Of a stretch of 64,000 bases of DNA, positions 16,379 through 25,160 are shown piece by piece. The notes below the pieces were generated by a model. That model had not been told where the DNA came from. It saw nothing but the letters and a program-made list of their open reading frames with translations, and searched no databases. Location: NCBI GenBank assembly GCA_035518815.1, contig DATIXG010000082.1:62001-126000 (forward strand), written 5' to 3'. Position numbers and translations under genes: made by a program. The number at the start of each line of letters is the position of its first letter. Positions within the stretch are counted from its first letter, which is position 1. The DNA is from AG25 sp035518815. Its GTDB lineage: Bacteria; Gemmatimonadota; Gemmatimonadetes; Gemmatimonadales; GWC2-71-9.

Positions 16379-17724
16379 CGCTGCCCGCCCTGGTGGATAC
16401 GCCTGTGGTCTCGAGCGGCGACACGGCGTGGGTGCTCACGGCATCCGCACTCGTCATGGTCATGACCGTTGGCCTCGGATTCTTCTACGGCGGACTCGTC
16501 CGGCCCAAGAATGCCCTCAACACGATGATGATGAGCATCGTCGCCCTCGGCATCATCAGCGTGCAGTGGGTGCTGTTCGGCTACTCGATCGCGTTCGGCC
16601 ATGGGACGCCGCTGTGGGGCGGCCTGGGGTGGTTCTTGTTCAAAGGCGTGGGGGTCGATCCCGACCCGGCCTATGCGGCCACCATCCCGCTCCATGCCCA
16701 CGCGATGTTCCAGCTGATGTTCGCCATTATCACGCCCGCCCTGATTTCGGGCGCGATCGCCGAGCGGATGCGGTTCCGCGCGTACGTCGCCTTCATCTTC
16801 CTCTGGGCCACGTTCGTGTATGACCCGCTGGCGCACTGGGTGTGGGGCACGGGCGGCTGGCTCCTGTCACGCGGCGCCCTGGACTTCGCCGGCGGCACCG
16901 TCGTGCACATCAGCGCGGGCTTCTCGGCCCTGGTGGCGGCGCGGATGCTCGGGCCGCGCAAGGACTTCAAGCGCGTCCCGATCGTCCCGCACAACGTGCC
17001 CCTCGTGCTGCTTGGCGCCGGCCTCTTGTGGTTCGGGTGGTTCGGCTTCAATGCCGGCTCCGCGCTGGCCGCGAACGGCCTTGCCGCGCTGGCGTTCACG
17101 AACACGAACACGGCGGCCGCGATGGCGATGGTCACGTGGGTGATCCTCGACTGGATGCGGACGGGTAAGGCCACCGCCGTCGGTGCGGCCACCGGTCTCG
17201 TGGTCGGGCTCGTCGCGATCACGCCGGCCGCCGGCTACATCAGCGCGCCGGCGTCTCTCGCCGTCGGCATCCTGGGCGTGCTCGTCAGCTACACGGCGAT
17301 TCAGATCCGCGCCAAGACCTCGCTCGACGACTCGCTCGACGTGTTCTCCTGCCACGGGCTCGCCGGCGTGGCCGGGGCGCTGCTCACGGGCGTGTTCGCC
17401 CAGAAGGCCATCAACCCGGCCGGCAACGACGGCTGGTTTGCCGGCAACTTCGCTCAAATGGGTACGCAGGTTATTGCGATCCTCGCGGCCATCGGCATCT
17501 CGGTCGTGGGGACGGTGATTCTGATGGTGCTCGTCAACGCGACGCTGGGCGCCAAGGCGGCCGTGCGTGATGAGCTCACCGGGCTCGACCTGAGCGAGCA
17601 CGGGGAGGAGGCCTACTTCGGAGCGGATGTGGGCGGGACGGCGAGTGCTGGAACGGCGCTTGGCGCGGGCGTCATTGTGTCGAGCGCCGGCGGCGAGCAC
17701 GGGAAAAAAGCGGCTGTGGCCTGA
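16375..17724 (+). CDS. amtB: Ammonium transporter (Amt family)
   Basis: 449 residues with about 11 transmembrane helices. It conducts ammonium across the inner membrane. The conserved twin-histidine pair of the pore is visible in GGTVVHISAGFSALVAA and DVFSCHGLAGVAGALLTGVF. GFFYGGLVRPKNALNTMMMS near the N-terminus and WFGWFGFNAGSA in the middle are family signatures. The last 50 residues form a cytoplasmic tail with acidic and glycine/alanine-rich sequence. The gene is translationally coupled to the PII protein, which should block the pore when nitrogen is plentiful. Confidence 0.97.
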   Translation: MTLPALVDTPVVSSGDTAWVLTASALVMVMTVGLGFFYGGLVRPKNALNTMMMSIVALGIISVQWVLFGYSIAFGHGTPLWGGLGWFLFKGVGVDPDPAYAATIPLHAHAMFQLMFAIITPALISGAIAERMRFRAYVAFIFLWATFVYDPLAHWVWGTGGWLLSRGALDFAGGTVVHISAGFSALVAARMLGPRKDFKRVPIVPHNVPLVLLGAGLLWFGWFGFNAGSALAANGLAALAFTNTNTAAAMAMVTWVILDWMRTGKATAVGAATGLVVGLVAITPAAGYISAPASLAVGILGVLVSYTAIQIRAKTSLDDSLDVFSCHGLAGVAGALLTGVFAQKAINPAGNDGWFAGNFAQMGTQVIAILAAIGISVVGTVILMVLVNATLGAKAAVRDELTGLDLSEHGEEAYFGADVGGTASAGTALGAGVIVSSAGGEHGKKAAVA

Positions 17725-17748
17725 GCGGCGTCGCTGCCTGAGGTGAGC

Positions 17749-17780
17749 GCGAGGGGTCCGGTGTTCCGGGCCCCTCGCTT
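17749..17780 (+). terminator. Hairpin after amtB
   Basis: A 13-bp stem (GCGAGGGGTCCGG at 17749-17761 pairing with CCGGGCCCCTCGC at 17766-17778, one G-T pair) has a TGTT loop. It is followed by a pyrimidine-rich TTCGCTTCT. It lies between the converging amt and the small membrane protein gene, so it may serve both strands. Confidence 0.65.
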
Positions 17781-17793
17781 CGCTTCTGCAGCG

Positions 17794-18093
17794 TCAGTGC
17801 CCTGCCGCGCGATGCACCTTGCCGCCCATGATGCGGAATCCGATCATCACCGCCACCGGCAGGAGCAGGAGCGAGGCCACGCTCGCCTTCACATGGCCCA
17901 TCGCTGTGTCCGGTCCCGTCAGCTGATACACCACTCGCCAGACGACGACGAACAACACGTAGCTGAGCAACAACCCAATGAACTGCCGAAGCCCCGATCC
18001 ACCCGACACCTCCATATCGATCCCGCCGAAGTAGATCGCCACCGCGAACCAAAACAAGGTCAAGGGCAAGAGCCAGTCGGTAGTGATCGTCAT
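17794..18093 (-). CDS. Small integral membrane protein, function unknown
   Basis: 99 residues with three hydrophobic helices (about 7-25, 37-57 and 69-88), linked by short polar loops, and a basic histidine-containing tail (GGKVHRAAGH). A strong ribosome binding site (AAGGAGG) sits three to four bases upstream of the ATG. It is the last of three same-strand genes between 19504 and 17794, with 46 bases after the methyltransferase-like gene. I do not recognise the family. Confidence 0.72.
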   Translation of the reverse strand: MTITTDWLLPLTLFWFAVAIYFGGIDMEVSGGSGLRQFIGLLLSYVLFVVVWRVVYQLTGPDTAMGHVKASVASLLLLPVAVMIGFRIMGGKVHRAAGH

Positions 18094-18139
18094 TGACCCT
18101 CCTTGTGAGAACGCGTTGCAGCGTGGTCCTGCAGCGGGG

Positions 18140-18721
18140 CTAATCGTACGGCTCGGTGCGACAGCGCGTCAACTCGGCAAAGTGGGGTTGCTCGACCGTG
18201 TAGTAGAAGGCCAGGATGGCCGCATGATCGAAGGCCGCCGCGATCAGGCCCGGCAGGGAGGCCACCGCCAGGGCGAGGCCGTAGGTGGGCAGATAGCCCA
18301 CCGTATACATCGGGTTCCTGAGCACGCGATAGGGCCCGCCGGCCGGGGGAGGAGGTGAGGCGGGGACTGCGAAGAAATTGTACCAGTAGTAGGCGCGGCC
18401 TCCCAGCGTCGCCGCCGCCCAGAGCTTGGTCGCCCCACCCACGACGATCAACACCGCACCCGTGCCGAGCAGCCAGGAGCCGGGCAGATCGAGGGAGAGG
18501 GTGTGGGCGCTCGCGAAGCACAGCACCACGAAGCTCACGGCGTCGTTGTTCATCACGAGCGCCGCGACCCGCCGGAAGCGCCGGAACCCGCCTTCCACGC
18601 CCCAGCGCTCCGTGAAGTAGCCGTGCCGCTCCTGCGCTGACAGCGCCCGCCCCACGTACAGCACGTAGGCGAGCCGGCTCGCGATGTGATATCCGAGAAT
18701 CACCCAGGCGGTAGTGTTCAC
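18140..18721 (-). CDS. Integral membrane protein of the ICMT/PEMT-like methyltransferase family
   Basis: 193 residues from a GTG start with about five helices. The stretch GPYRVLRNPMYTVGYLPTYGLAL near residues 130-152 matches the signature of isoprenylcysteine carboxyl methyltransferases and phospholipid methyltransferases, whose RxPxY core lies at the SAM site. A C-terminal EQPHFAELTRCRTEPYD is also in the position of the conserved E-E/R element. Many bacterial members have no assigned substrate, and I cannot name one here. Confidence 0.75.
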   Translation of the reverse strand: MNTTAWVILGYHIASRLAYVLYVGRALSAQERHGYFTERWGVEGGFRRFRRVAALVMNNDAVSFVVLCFASAHTLSLDLPGSWLLGTGAVLIVVGGATKLWAAATLGGRAYYWYNFFAVPASPPPPAGGPYRVLRNPMYTVGYLPTYGLALAVASLPGLIAAAFDHAAILAFYYTVEQPHFAELTRCRTEPYD

Positions 18722-18742
18722 AGAAAGGCTTCGACTCTCGTC

Positions 18743-19504
18743 TTAGGGCCGCCCGTACACGTGAATCAGCGACCGGCTCTGAGCGGGGGTCTCCTTGAAC
18801 GGGCTTCGGTAGGAGAACTCGATCCGACGCACCACACCGCCGGCGCCGGGCAGGTCCACCTCCCGCCCCTTTCGTAGCGCCAGGGGGACTGATGCAGGCA
18901 GCTGGACCGTCTCGCCGTTGCTGTAGGTAACCTTGATCTTGGACAGGTCGACCTCATTGGAGTCGGCCCAGAAGCGAAGGGCGCGGACCGTGTCGTCGCT
19001 CGCCGACTCGATGACACCCTGATCGTGGGCAAAATCGACCACCCGGCCACCGAGGTGAACCCAGTTGACCTCAGGCGTGGGTTGGAGAGCCAGCCGCCCG
19101 TAGACCTCGAACAGCGGAGCGATCCCCGGCGTGAGACTCTTGTACGTGAATCCCACGCGGCGAATGGCGTGCGAAGCATCCGGGAGCTTGATAAGCGAGC
19201 TGCGCGATCCCTTGCGGAACCGCAGCTTCGTGGAGGACGACCAGACGGTCCCGTTGTCGAAGGCGAGGCGGAGATCCTGCACGTCCAGATCGCCCGTGTC
19301 CACGTCGATCCGAATCTCGTTCACCATGGGCGAGCGCAGCACTTCAACCGTGTTTTCCCATCCCCCCGGCTTCAGCCGCACGTTCCCGAGTGTGTCCCAG
19401 ACCTGGGCCGCGACCGTGGCGCTGGGCACGAGTGCACCGACCAGGACCATCGCGATCAGCCGTCGTGGGACGTGTCGGGCCACTGCTCTCTCCGTGCCGG
19501 TCAC
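18743..19504 (-). CDS. Secreted protein with two tandem DUF2541-like repeats
   Basis: 253 residues from a GTG start. A basic N-terminus and hydrophobic stretch ending SATVAAQ form a signal peptide of about 34 residues. The mature part contains two similar halves. Each runs WDTLGNVRL or WVHLGGRVV, then an aspartate-rich strand, LRLAFDNG or KVTYSNG, a basic turn (FRKGSRSSLIKLP or LRKGREVDLPG), RRVGFTYKS or RRIEFSYRS, and a closing VYGRL or VYGRP. The pattern resembles the DUF2541 family (E. coli YaaI), duplicated. The duplication is directly visible; the family link is inference. Probably periplasmic; function unknown. Confidence 0.77.
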   Translation of the reverse strand: MTGTERAVARHVPRRLIAMVLVGALVPSATVAAQVWDTLGNVRLKPGGWENTVEVLRSPMVNEIRIDVDTGDLDVQDLRLAFDNGTVWSSSTKLRFRKGSRSSLIKLPDASHAIRRVGFTYKSLTPGIAPLFEVYGRLALQPTPEVNWVHLGGRVVDFAHDQGVIESASDDTVRALRFWADSNEVDLSKIKVTYSNGETVQLPASVPLALRKGREVDLPGAGGVVRRIEFSYRSPFKETPAQSRSLIHVYGRP

Positions 19505-19666
19505 GGTCTAGCATCGCCCCCGCCCGGATCGTTCGCAAGGGGCACGGCCCGCGCATTCCGTCATTTCCATTTACTCGCAGACAGTAACGGTCGTGCAACA
19601 AGAGGCCCCGGTCGGGTCAACGACTCGCGGCCCCCGCCGTCGCGTGGGCGCTGTTACTGTCGAAAG

Positions 19667-19738
<72 letters not shown>

Positions 19739-19750
19739 CGGACGGTGAAC

Positions 19751-20911
19751 TTACGCCGGCGCCGTAACTTCGTTCAAGACCTGCGGGCTGCTCGCCGCTT
19801 CGGCGTCCGCCGCCGGCTGTAGCTCGATCACGGTGATCTCAGCCGGCGCCCCGAGGCGCAGTGGCGGACCCCAGTACCCCGTGCCGCGACTCACGTACAG
19901 CCACATCGCTCCCACTCGATGCAACCCGTGCGCAAACGGCTGGAACAGGCGTACGAGCACGTTGAAGGGAAAGTACTGGCCGCCGTGCGTGTGGCCCGAC
20001 AGCTGCAGATCGAATCCCACTTCGCGGGCCGCGAACGCGCTCCGCGGCTGGTGCGCGAGCAACACCTTCACGTCGCTCGGCGGAGCACCCGCGACCGCAG
20101 TCGCGGGATTGGATGCATGTCCTCTCACCAGGTGGCCCGTGCTCCTGTCCGTTACTCCCGCGACGAGAAGCCGTGCCGACCCCCGCGCGATGACCCGGTG
20201 CGCGTTCGTGAGCACCGTGAAACCCAGCCGCTCGAGCTCCCGCAGCCACCCCGGCGCGTCCCAGTAATACTCGTGATTGCCGCTCACGAAGAACTTCCCC
20301 TCGGGCGCGCGGAGCCTGGCCAGTGGCGCCACTTCCATGGCAAGCGCCGCGACCCGACCGTCCGCCACGTCGCCCGTGAACGCGATGAGGTCGGGATCGA
20401 GCGCGTTCACCGCGTCGACGACCGCGTCCACGAAAGGCCGCTTGATGGTGGCGCCGACGTGGAGGTCGGAGATCTGCGCGATACGGAATCCGGCGAGCGC
20501 TGGCGGCAACCCGACGATCGGTACCACCACGCGGACGATGCGCGGCCGCCGCGCCCGCCATGTCCCCAGCGCCGTGAGCGCCACCGCGCTGACCACGAGT
20601 GCCATCGAGACCACGCGCGCCGCCACCCAGCCCCGGACCCACAGGAGGTCGGCCGCGAGCACCAGCACGATCAGGATGGACGACAGGCCCATGGCCGTGA
20701 AGCCGCCCCAGTACAGCACGGTCCCCGCGAGCTTCCGCTCCGCGGACAGCGCCGCGAACGCGGCGAGGGGCGCGAGCCCCAGCGCCACGACGCCGAGCCA
20801 GGCAAGAGCCAGCCCGACTCCGCCCAAACCCGCGCCGCTGAGCAGCCGCACACCCACATAGATGTGCAGCAGTATCCACACGCTCATCACCACGGCCAGG
20901 CGCTTGCGCAT
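19751..20911 (-). CDS. Membrane-anchored metallophosphoesterase (YkuE/YaeI-like)
   Basis: 386 residues. The N-terminal 125 residues have four transmembrane helices. The rest is a calcineurin-like phosphoesterase with all five metal-binding blocks: ISDLHVG, FTGDVADG, GNHEYYW, the histidine in LLAHQP, and LSGHTHGGQYFP. Relatives with this topology include lipid-phosphate and UDP-diacylglucosamine hydrolases, but the exact substrate is unknown. The ATG is one base after the RND pump stop, so it is probably the last gene of the efflux operon. Confidence 0.92.
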   Translation of the reverse strand: MRKRLAVVMSVWILLHIYVGVRLLSGAGLGGVGLALAWLGVVALGLAPLAAFAALSAERKLAGTVLYWGGFTAMGLSSILIVLVLAADLLWVRGWVAARVVSMALVVSAVALTALGTWRARRPRIVRVVVPIVGLPPALAGFRIAQISDLHVGATIKRPFVDAVVDAVNALDPDLIAFTGDVADGRVAALAMEVAPLARLRAPEGKFFVSGNHEYYWDAPGWLRELERLGFTVLTNAHRVIARGSARLLVAGVTDRSTGHLVRGHASNPATAVAGAPPSDVKVLLAHQPRSAFAAREVGFDLQLSGHTHGGQYFPFNVLVRLFQPFAHGLHRVGAMWLYVSRGTGYWGPPLRLGAPAEITVIELQPAADAEAASSPQVLNEVTAPA

Positions 20912-20912
20912 G

Positions 20913-23900
20913 TCAGTCGGCCGGATGCGGGACGGATGCAGGTGCGTTCGCGTGCGCGCCCTCCGGCGCGCCGGTCCACCGCTTGACGATCGCGCCCACC
21001 CAGGTCCCGAAGTCGTCGAGGTACGTGTAGACCACCGGCACGACGACCAGCGTGAGCAAGGTGGACGTGATCAACCCGCCGATCACCGCGTGCGCCATCG
21101 GCGCCCGGAACTCCGCGCCCGCGCCCAACGCGAGCGCCGTGGGGAGCATGCCGAAGATCATGGCGAGGGTCGTCATCACGATCGGCCGGAGTCTCAGCTC
21201 TCCGGCGTCGATCAGCGCCTGCCGCCGCTCGGCCCCCTTGTCCCGCGCCTTGTTCGCGAAGTCCACGAGCAGGATCGCGTTCTTCGTCACGAGTCCCATC
21301 AACATGATCACGCCGATCATGCTCATGATGTTGAACGTCCCGCGCGTGAACATGAGCGCCAGCATCACGCCCACGAGCGAGAGCGGCAGCGACAGCATGA
21401 TCGCGAGCGGCTGCAGGAAGCTGCCGAACTGTGACGCGAGAATGAGATAGACGAATACGATCGCGAGCGTCAGCGATTCGATCATGTAACCCACCGTCTC
21501 CATGAAGTCCTTCTGCTCTCCGCCGAAATCAAACCGGTACCCGGGCGGGAGCTGCAGCTTGGCGAGCCGGAGCTGGACGTCCTTGACGACGTCGGTCAAC
21601 GGGCGCTCCTGATAGTTTCCCTCGATGGTCGCCACGCGCTCCAGGTTCAGCCGCTTGATCTCGTTCGGCGCGCCCGAGAGCGACAGGCTCGCCACCTGGC
21701 CCAGCGGTACCATGACCGGTGCGCCGGTGCGGCGGTCTATCTGGCTCGAGGCGAGGGGGATGCCCGCGAGGTCCACGCCCGAGCGGCGATACTCGGGCGC
21801 AAGCCGCACGATAACGTCGTGGGCCAATCCGGTCTCATCTTCCCACGAGCCGGCCTTGCGGCCCGCCAGGATGGGGCGCAGCGCGTCGCCGATGGCGCCG
21901 ATCGACAATCCGACGTCGGCGGCCAGATCGCGATTCACGTTGACCGAGAACTCGGGCTTCCTGCCTTCGAGGCTCGAGCGCAGATCCACGAGCCCCGGCA
22001 CGTCGCGCACTGACGCGAGCGCCCGATCGGAGATCTCCTGCAGGCGGACCAGCTCCGGACCCTCGAGGTGCAGCTGGATCGGCGCCTGGCTCCCACCGGC
22101 CGCGCCGAGCTGCATGATGCGCGCGGAAATGCCCTGGAAGCGGGGGAGCACGGTACGGAGGTCTGCCTCGAGCTCCTGCTGCGAACGGTGCCGCGCGCTC
22201 TTGGGCGTGAGCTTGATGTAAATCTGTCCCTTGTTGACAGCCTCGTTCTGCTGCGCGCCTCCGATCGTCGCGTACGTGACCTCTACTTCGGGCAATGAAT
22301 CGAGGTACCGGACGATCTCGAGAGCCTTGGCTGACGTGTAGCTCACCGACGAGCCGACCGGCGTTTCGATCGTCATCCCCGTCTGCTCGTTGTCCGAGTT
22401 GGGCATGAACTGCCCGCCGACCAGGCCCAGTCCGAAGAGGCTCATCGCCGCCACGAACGCGAGGGTGGCGAGCCCCATCGTCGCCATCCGGTGGTCGAGC
22501 GCCCACGCGATCACGCCGCGGTACCGCTTGCCCAGGCCGTGGAACGAATTGTTGAACCGCTCGAGCGCGCGCCCGATCGGCCCGCGCGGCGCCCCGCCTT
22601 CCGCCTGCGGGTCGTACCATAGGGACGAGAGCATCGGGTCGAGCGTGAACGACACGAACAGGGAAACGAGCACCGCGAACGCCACCGTGATGCCGAACGG
22701 GAAGAAGAACCGTCCCACGATCCCCTTCATGAACGCCACGGGCACGAACACGGCCACCACCGACGCCGTGGTCGCGAGCACGGCGAAGCCGATCTCCGCC
22801 GTTCCGTGCCGCGCCGCGCTGTAGTGATCCTCCCCGCGCTCCACGTGGCGCACGATGTTTTCTCGCACCACGATGGCGTCATCGATCAGGATGCCGATGG
22901 CGAGCGACAGCGCCATCAGCGTCATGACGTTGATCGTGAACCCGAATGCGTAAATCGCGAGAAACGCCGCGATCACGGAGACCGGAAGCGTGAGACCGGT
23001 GATGACCGTCGAGCGCCACGAATTCAGGAACAGGAACACGATGAGCACGGTGAGGCAGGCGCCCTCGAGGAGCGTCTTCTGCACGTCGTCCACGGAGTTG
23101 CGGATCCAGGTGGAGTTGTCCTGAATGGTCACGAGACTCACCCCGTGCGGCAGCACCTGCGGCAGCTCGTCCATGGCGCGCTTGATCCCGTCCGACACGG
23201 CGACGGTGTTCGCGCCCGACGTCTTGCGGACCTCGAGCGCGACGGCGCGTACACCGTTGACGAATGCCGCGTCGCGCTCCTCCTCCTGCGCGTCCTCGAT
23301 CCGGGCCACCTGACCCAGTCGCACGGGGATGCCCCCGCGCGACAGGACGATCAGCTTCGTGAAGTCCTCTGGCTCGCGGATCTTGCCGGCTACGCGCACC
23401 AGGTTCTCGCCGCTCCCCTGCTCCAGCCGCCCCGCGGGCACGTCGCCGTTCTCGCGCTCCACGGCGCGGGCCACCATGTCGGGCGAGACGCCGAGCCCGT
23501 TCATGCGGTCGGGGAGCAGCAACACGTGGATCTCGCGCTTCAGTCCGCCCACGAGCGTGACGCTGCCGACGCCCGAGATGTTCTCGAGGCGCCGGCTGAC
23601 GACCTCGTCGGCCAGACGGGTGAGGTCGCGCAGCTCCCAGCCCTGCCCCCGCACGGAGAGCACGAAGATCGGCTGGTCGGACGGGTTGGCCCGCGAGATC
23701 ACGGGCGGGTCGATGTCCCGCGGCAGGTCTTGGCGGATCGCGTCGATCTTGGCGCGCACGTCGGCCTGCGCGTCCATCACCTTCGTGCCCAGGTTGAATT
23801 GCACGAAGATCGTCGAGAACCCCTCGGTGGACGTGCTTTGGATCTGCTTCACGCCCTCGACGGTGTTCACGGTCTCTTCGATCTTCTTCGTGACGTCGCG

Positions 23901-24080
23901 CTCGACCGACTCGGGGCTCGCCCCCGTGTAGCGCGTCTGGATCACGATGAAGGGAAACTCGACGTCCGGGAACTGGTCGATATTCAGCCGCCGGTACGAG
24001 AACAACCCCAGCACCACGAGCGTCATGATCATCATCGTGGCGAGCACCGGCCGCTTGATGGAGAGATCGCTCAGGAACAC
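20913..24080 (-). CDS. RND-family efflux pump, inner-membrane transporter (AcrB/HAE1 type)
   Basis: 1055 residues, full length, from a GTG start (VFLSDLSIKRPVLATMM). It exchanges protons for drugs or other hydrophobic substrates and connects through the adaptor to TolC. Residues of the proton relay are present: the DD pair in GILIDDAIVVREN (helix 4) and K in MGLVTKNAILLVDFA (helix 10), with the following RLRPIVMTTLAMIFGMLPTAL. Two large periplasmic loops lie between helices 1-2 and 7-8. Substrate is unknown. It is followed by the phosphoesterase and preceded by the adaptor, with three to four bases between them. Confidence 0.96.
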   Translation of the reverse strand: MFLSDLSIKRPVLATMMIMTLVVLGLFSYRRLNIDQFPDVEFPFIVIQTRYTGASPESVERDVTKKIEETVNTVEGVKQIQSTSTEGFSTIFVQFNLGTKVMDAQADVRAKIDAIRQDLPRDIDPPVISRANPSDQPIFVLSVRGQGWELRDLTRLADEVVSRRLENISGVGSVTLVGGLKREIHVLLLPDRMNGLGVSPDMVARAVERENGDVPAGRLEQGSGENLVRVAGKIREPEDFTKLIVLSRGGIPVRLGQVARIEDAQEEERDAAFVNGVRAVALEVRKTSGANTVAVSDGIKRAMDELPQVLPHGVSLVTIQDNSTWIRNSVDDVQKTLLEGACLTVLIVFLFLNSWRSTVITGLTLPVSVIAAFLAIYAFGFTINVMTLMALSLAIGILIDDAIVVRENIVRHVERGEDHYSAARHGTAEIGFAVLATTASVVAVFVPVAFMKGIVGRFFFPFGITVAFAVLVSLFVSFTLDPMLSSLWYDPQAEGGAPRGPIGRALERFNNSFHGLGKRYRGVIAWALDHRMATMGLATLAFVAAMSLFGLGLVGGQFMPNSDNEQTGMTIETPVGSSVSYTSAKALEIVRYLDSLPEVEVTYATIGGAQQNEAVNKGQIYIKLTPKSARHRSQQELEADLRTVLPRFQGISARIMQLGAAGGSQAPIQLHLEGPELVRLQEISDRALASVRDVPGLVDLRSSLEGRKPEFSVNVNRDLAADVGLSIGAIGDALRPILAGRKAGSWEDETGLAHDVIVRLAPEYRRSGVDLAGIPLASSQIDRRTGAPVMVPLGQVASLSLSGAPNEIKRLNLERVATIEGNYQERPLTDVVKDVQLRLAKLQLPPGYRFDFGGEQKDFMETVGYMIESLTLAIVFVYLILASQFGSFLQPLAIMLSLPLSLVGVMLALMFTRGTFNIMSMIGVIMLMGLVTKNAILLVDFANKARDKGAERRQALIDAGELRLRPIVMTTLAMIFGMLPTALALGAGAEFRAPMAHAVIGGLITSTLLTLVVVPVVYTYLDDFGTWVGAIVKRWTGAPEGAHANAPASVPHPAD

Positions 24081-24083
24081 GGC

Positions 24084-25160
24084 TCAGCCCTCCCCGCCCG
24101 CAATGGTGACTGCCTGTCCGGGCTCGAGCCCGTTGGCGGCGCCGAGCACGACCGTTTCCCCACCTTGGAGCCCCGTGACCTGCACCAGCGACGCCTGCTC
24201 GTCCGTCGCCCCCGTCGTCACGTCGCGGCGGGCAATCCGACCGCCATCAATGACGAGCACGTAGGCCTGGGTCCCTTCCTTATGCAGGGCCGTCGCCGGC
24301 ACCGCGATCGCCCCCTTGATCTCATTGAGGACGATCCGCCCCGACGCGTACAAACCGCCGACGAGCGTCCCACCCGGGTTCGACAGCGCGACATACACCT
24401 TCACCTGTCGCGTCGCGGGATCGACCGTCGCGTTCACGCGCGACACCCGGCCGGACAAGGTGCCGTTCCCGGCACCCGTCACTGCCAGGACGACCGGCGC
24501 GTCCACGTGCACCTGGGAGGCGTACTCGCTCGGCACAGTCGCTTCGAACTCGAGCTCCGACGTGTTGACGAGCTGGAACAGCAGATCGCCGTCCTTCACC
24601 CGGTCCCCGGAATCGACCGCGCGCTGGCTGATCACGCCGTCGGTCGGCGCGCGCACCGTGGACTCAAGAAGTTTTTTCCTGGCCAGGGCGGCGTTGGCCT
24701 CGGCCGCGCGCAGACTCACCTCGGCGTTCTCAACGTCCCGCTGAGAAACGGCTCCCTCTTTGTAAAGGTTCTGCATGCGCTCGTAGTCCGATGCCGCAAG
24801 CCGCCGCTGAGCGTCGGCCGAAAGCGCGGCCGGTTCCACGGCGCTCGTCCGGAACCGCGCCAGCGCCTGGCCCCGGCGCACCGCGTCTCCCTCCCGCACC
24901 AGCACTTCCTCTACGACTTCCGGGATCGGCGAGGCGATACGCACGCTGACTGACGGCTCGAGCGTCCCGGAGACGGGAACTCCGGCAATCAGGTCAGCGG
25001 TGGTCGCCCGAGCCACGTCGCTCGCGCCGAGCACCGCCGTATGGCCGGCGTCCGCCGCCGGTTGGGTGGCTGCCCGCGCCCGCTCTCCGCGCCGCACGAC
25101 CAGGAGGCCGATGAGGACGACGCCGACGACGGCTCCCACGATCACGTATCGCCGCTTCAT
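24084..25160 (-). CDS. RND efflux periplasmic adaptor (HlyD/AcrA family)
   Basis: 358 residues. There is one N-terminal membrane helix (residues 4-22) with no clear lipobox. A lipoyl-like half motif (SPIPEVVEEVLVREGDAVRRGQALARF) follows, then a coiled-coil hairpin (about 118-165) and the second lipoyl half (STVRAPTDGVISQRAVDSGDRV). Beta-barrel and membrane-proximal domains complete it up to QPGQAVTIAGGEG-like ends. This protein bridges the RND pump and the TolC-type channel in the periplasm. Its ATG overlaps the TolC stop by four bases. Confidence 0.94.
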   Translation of the reverse strand: MKRRYVIVGAVVGVVLIGLLVVRRGERARAATQPAADAGHTAVLGASDVARATTADLIAGVPVSGTLEPSVSVRIASPIPEVVEEVLVREGDAVRRGQALARFRTSAVEPAALSADAQRRLAASDYERMQNLYKEGAVSQRDVENAEVSLRAAEANAALARKKLLESTVRAPTDGVISQRAVDSGDRVKDGDLLFQLVNTSELEFEATVPSEYASQVHVDAPVVLAVTGAGNGTLSGRVSRVNATVDPATRQVKVYVALSNPGGTLVGGLYASGRIVLNEIKGAIAVPATALHKEGTQAYVLVIDGGRIARRDVTTGATDEQASLVQVTGLQGGETVVLGAANGLEPGQAVTIAGGEG

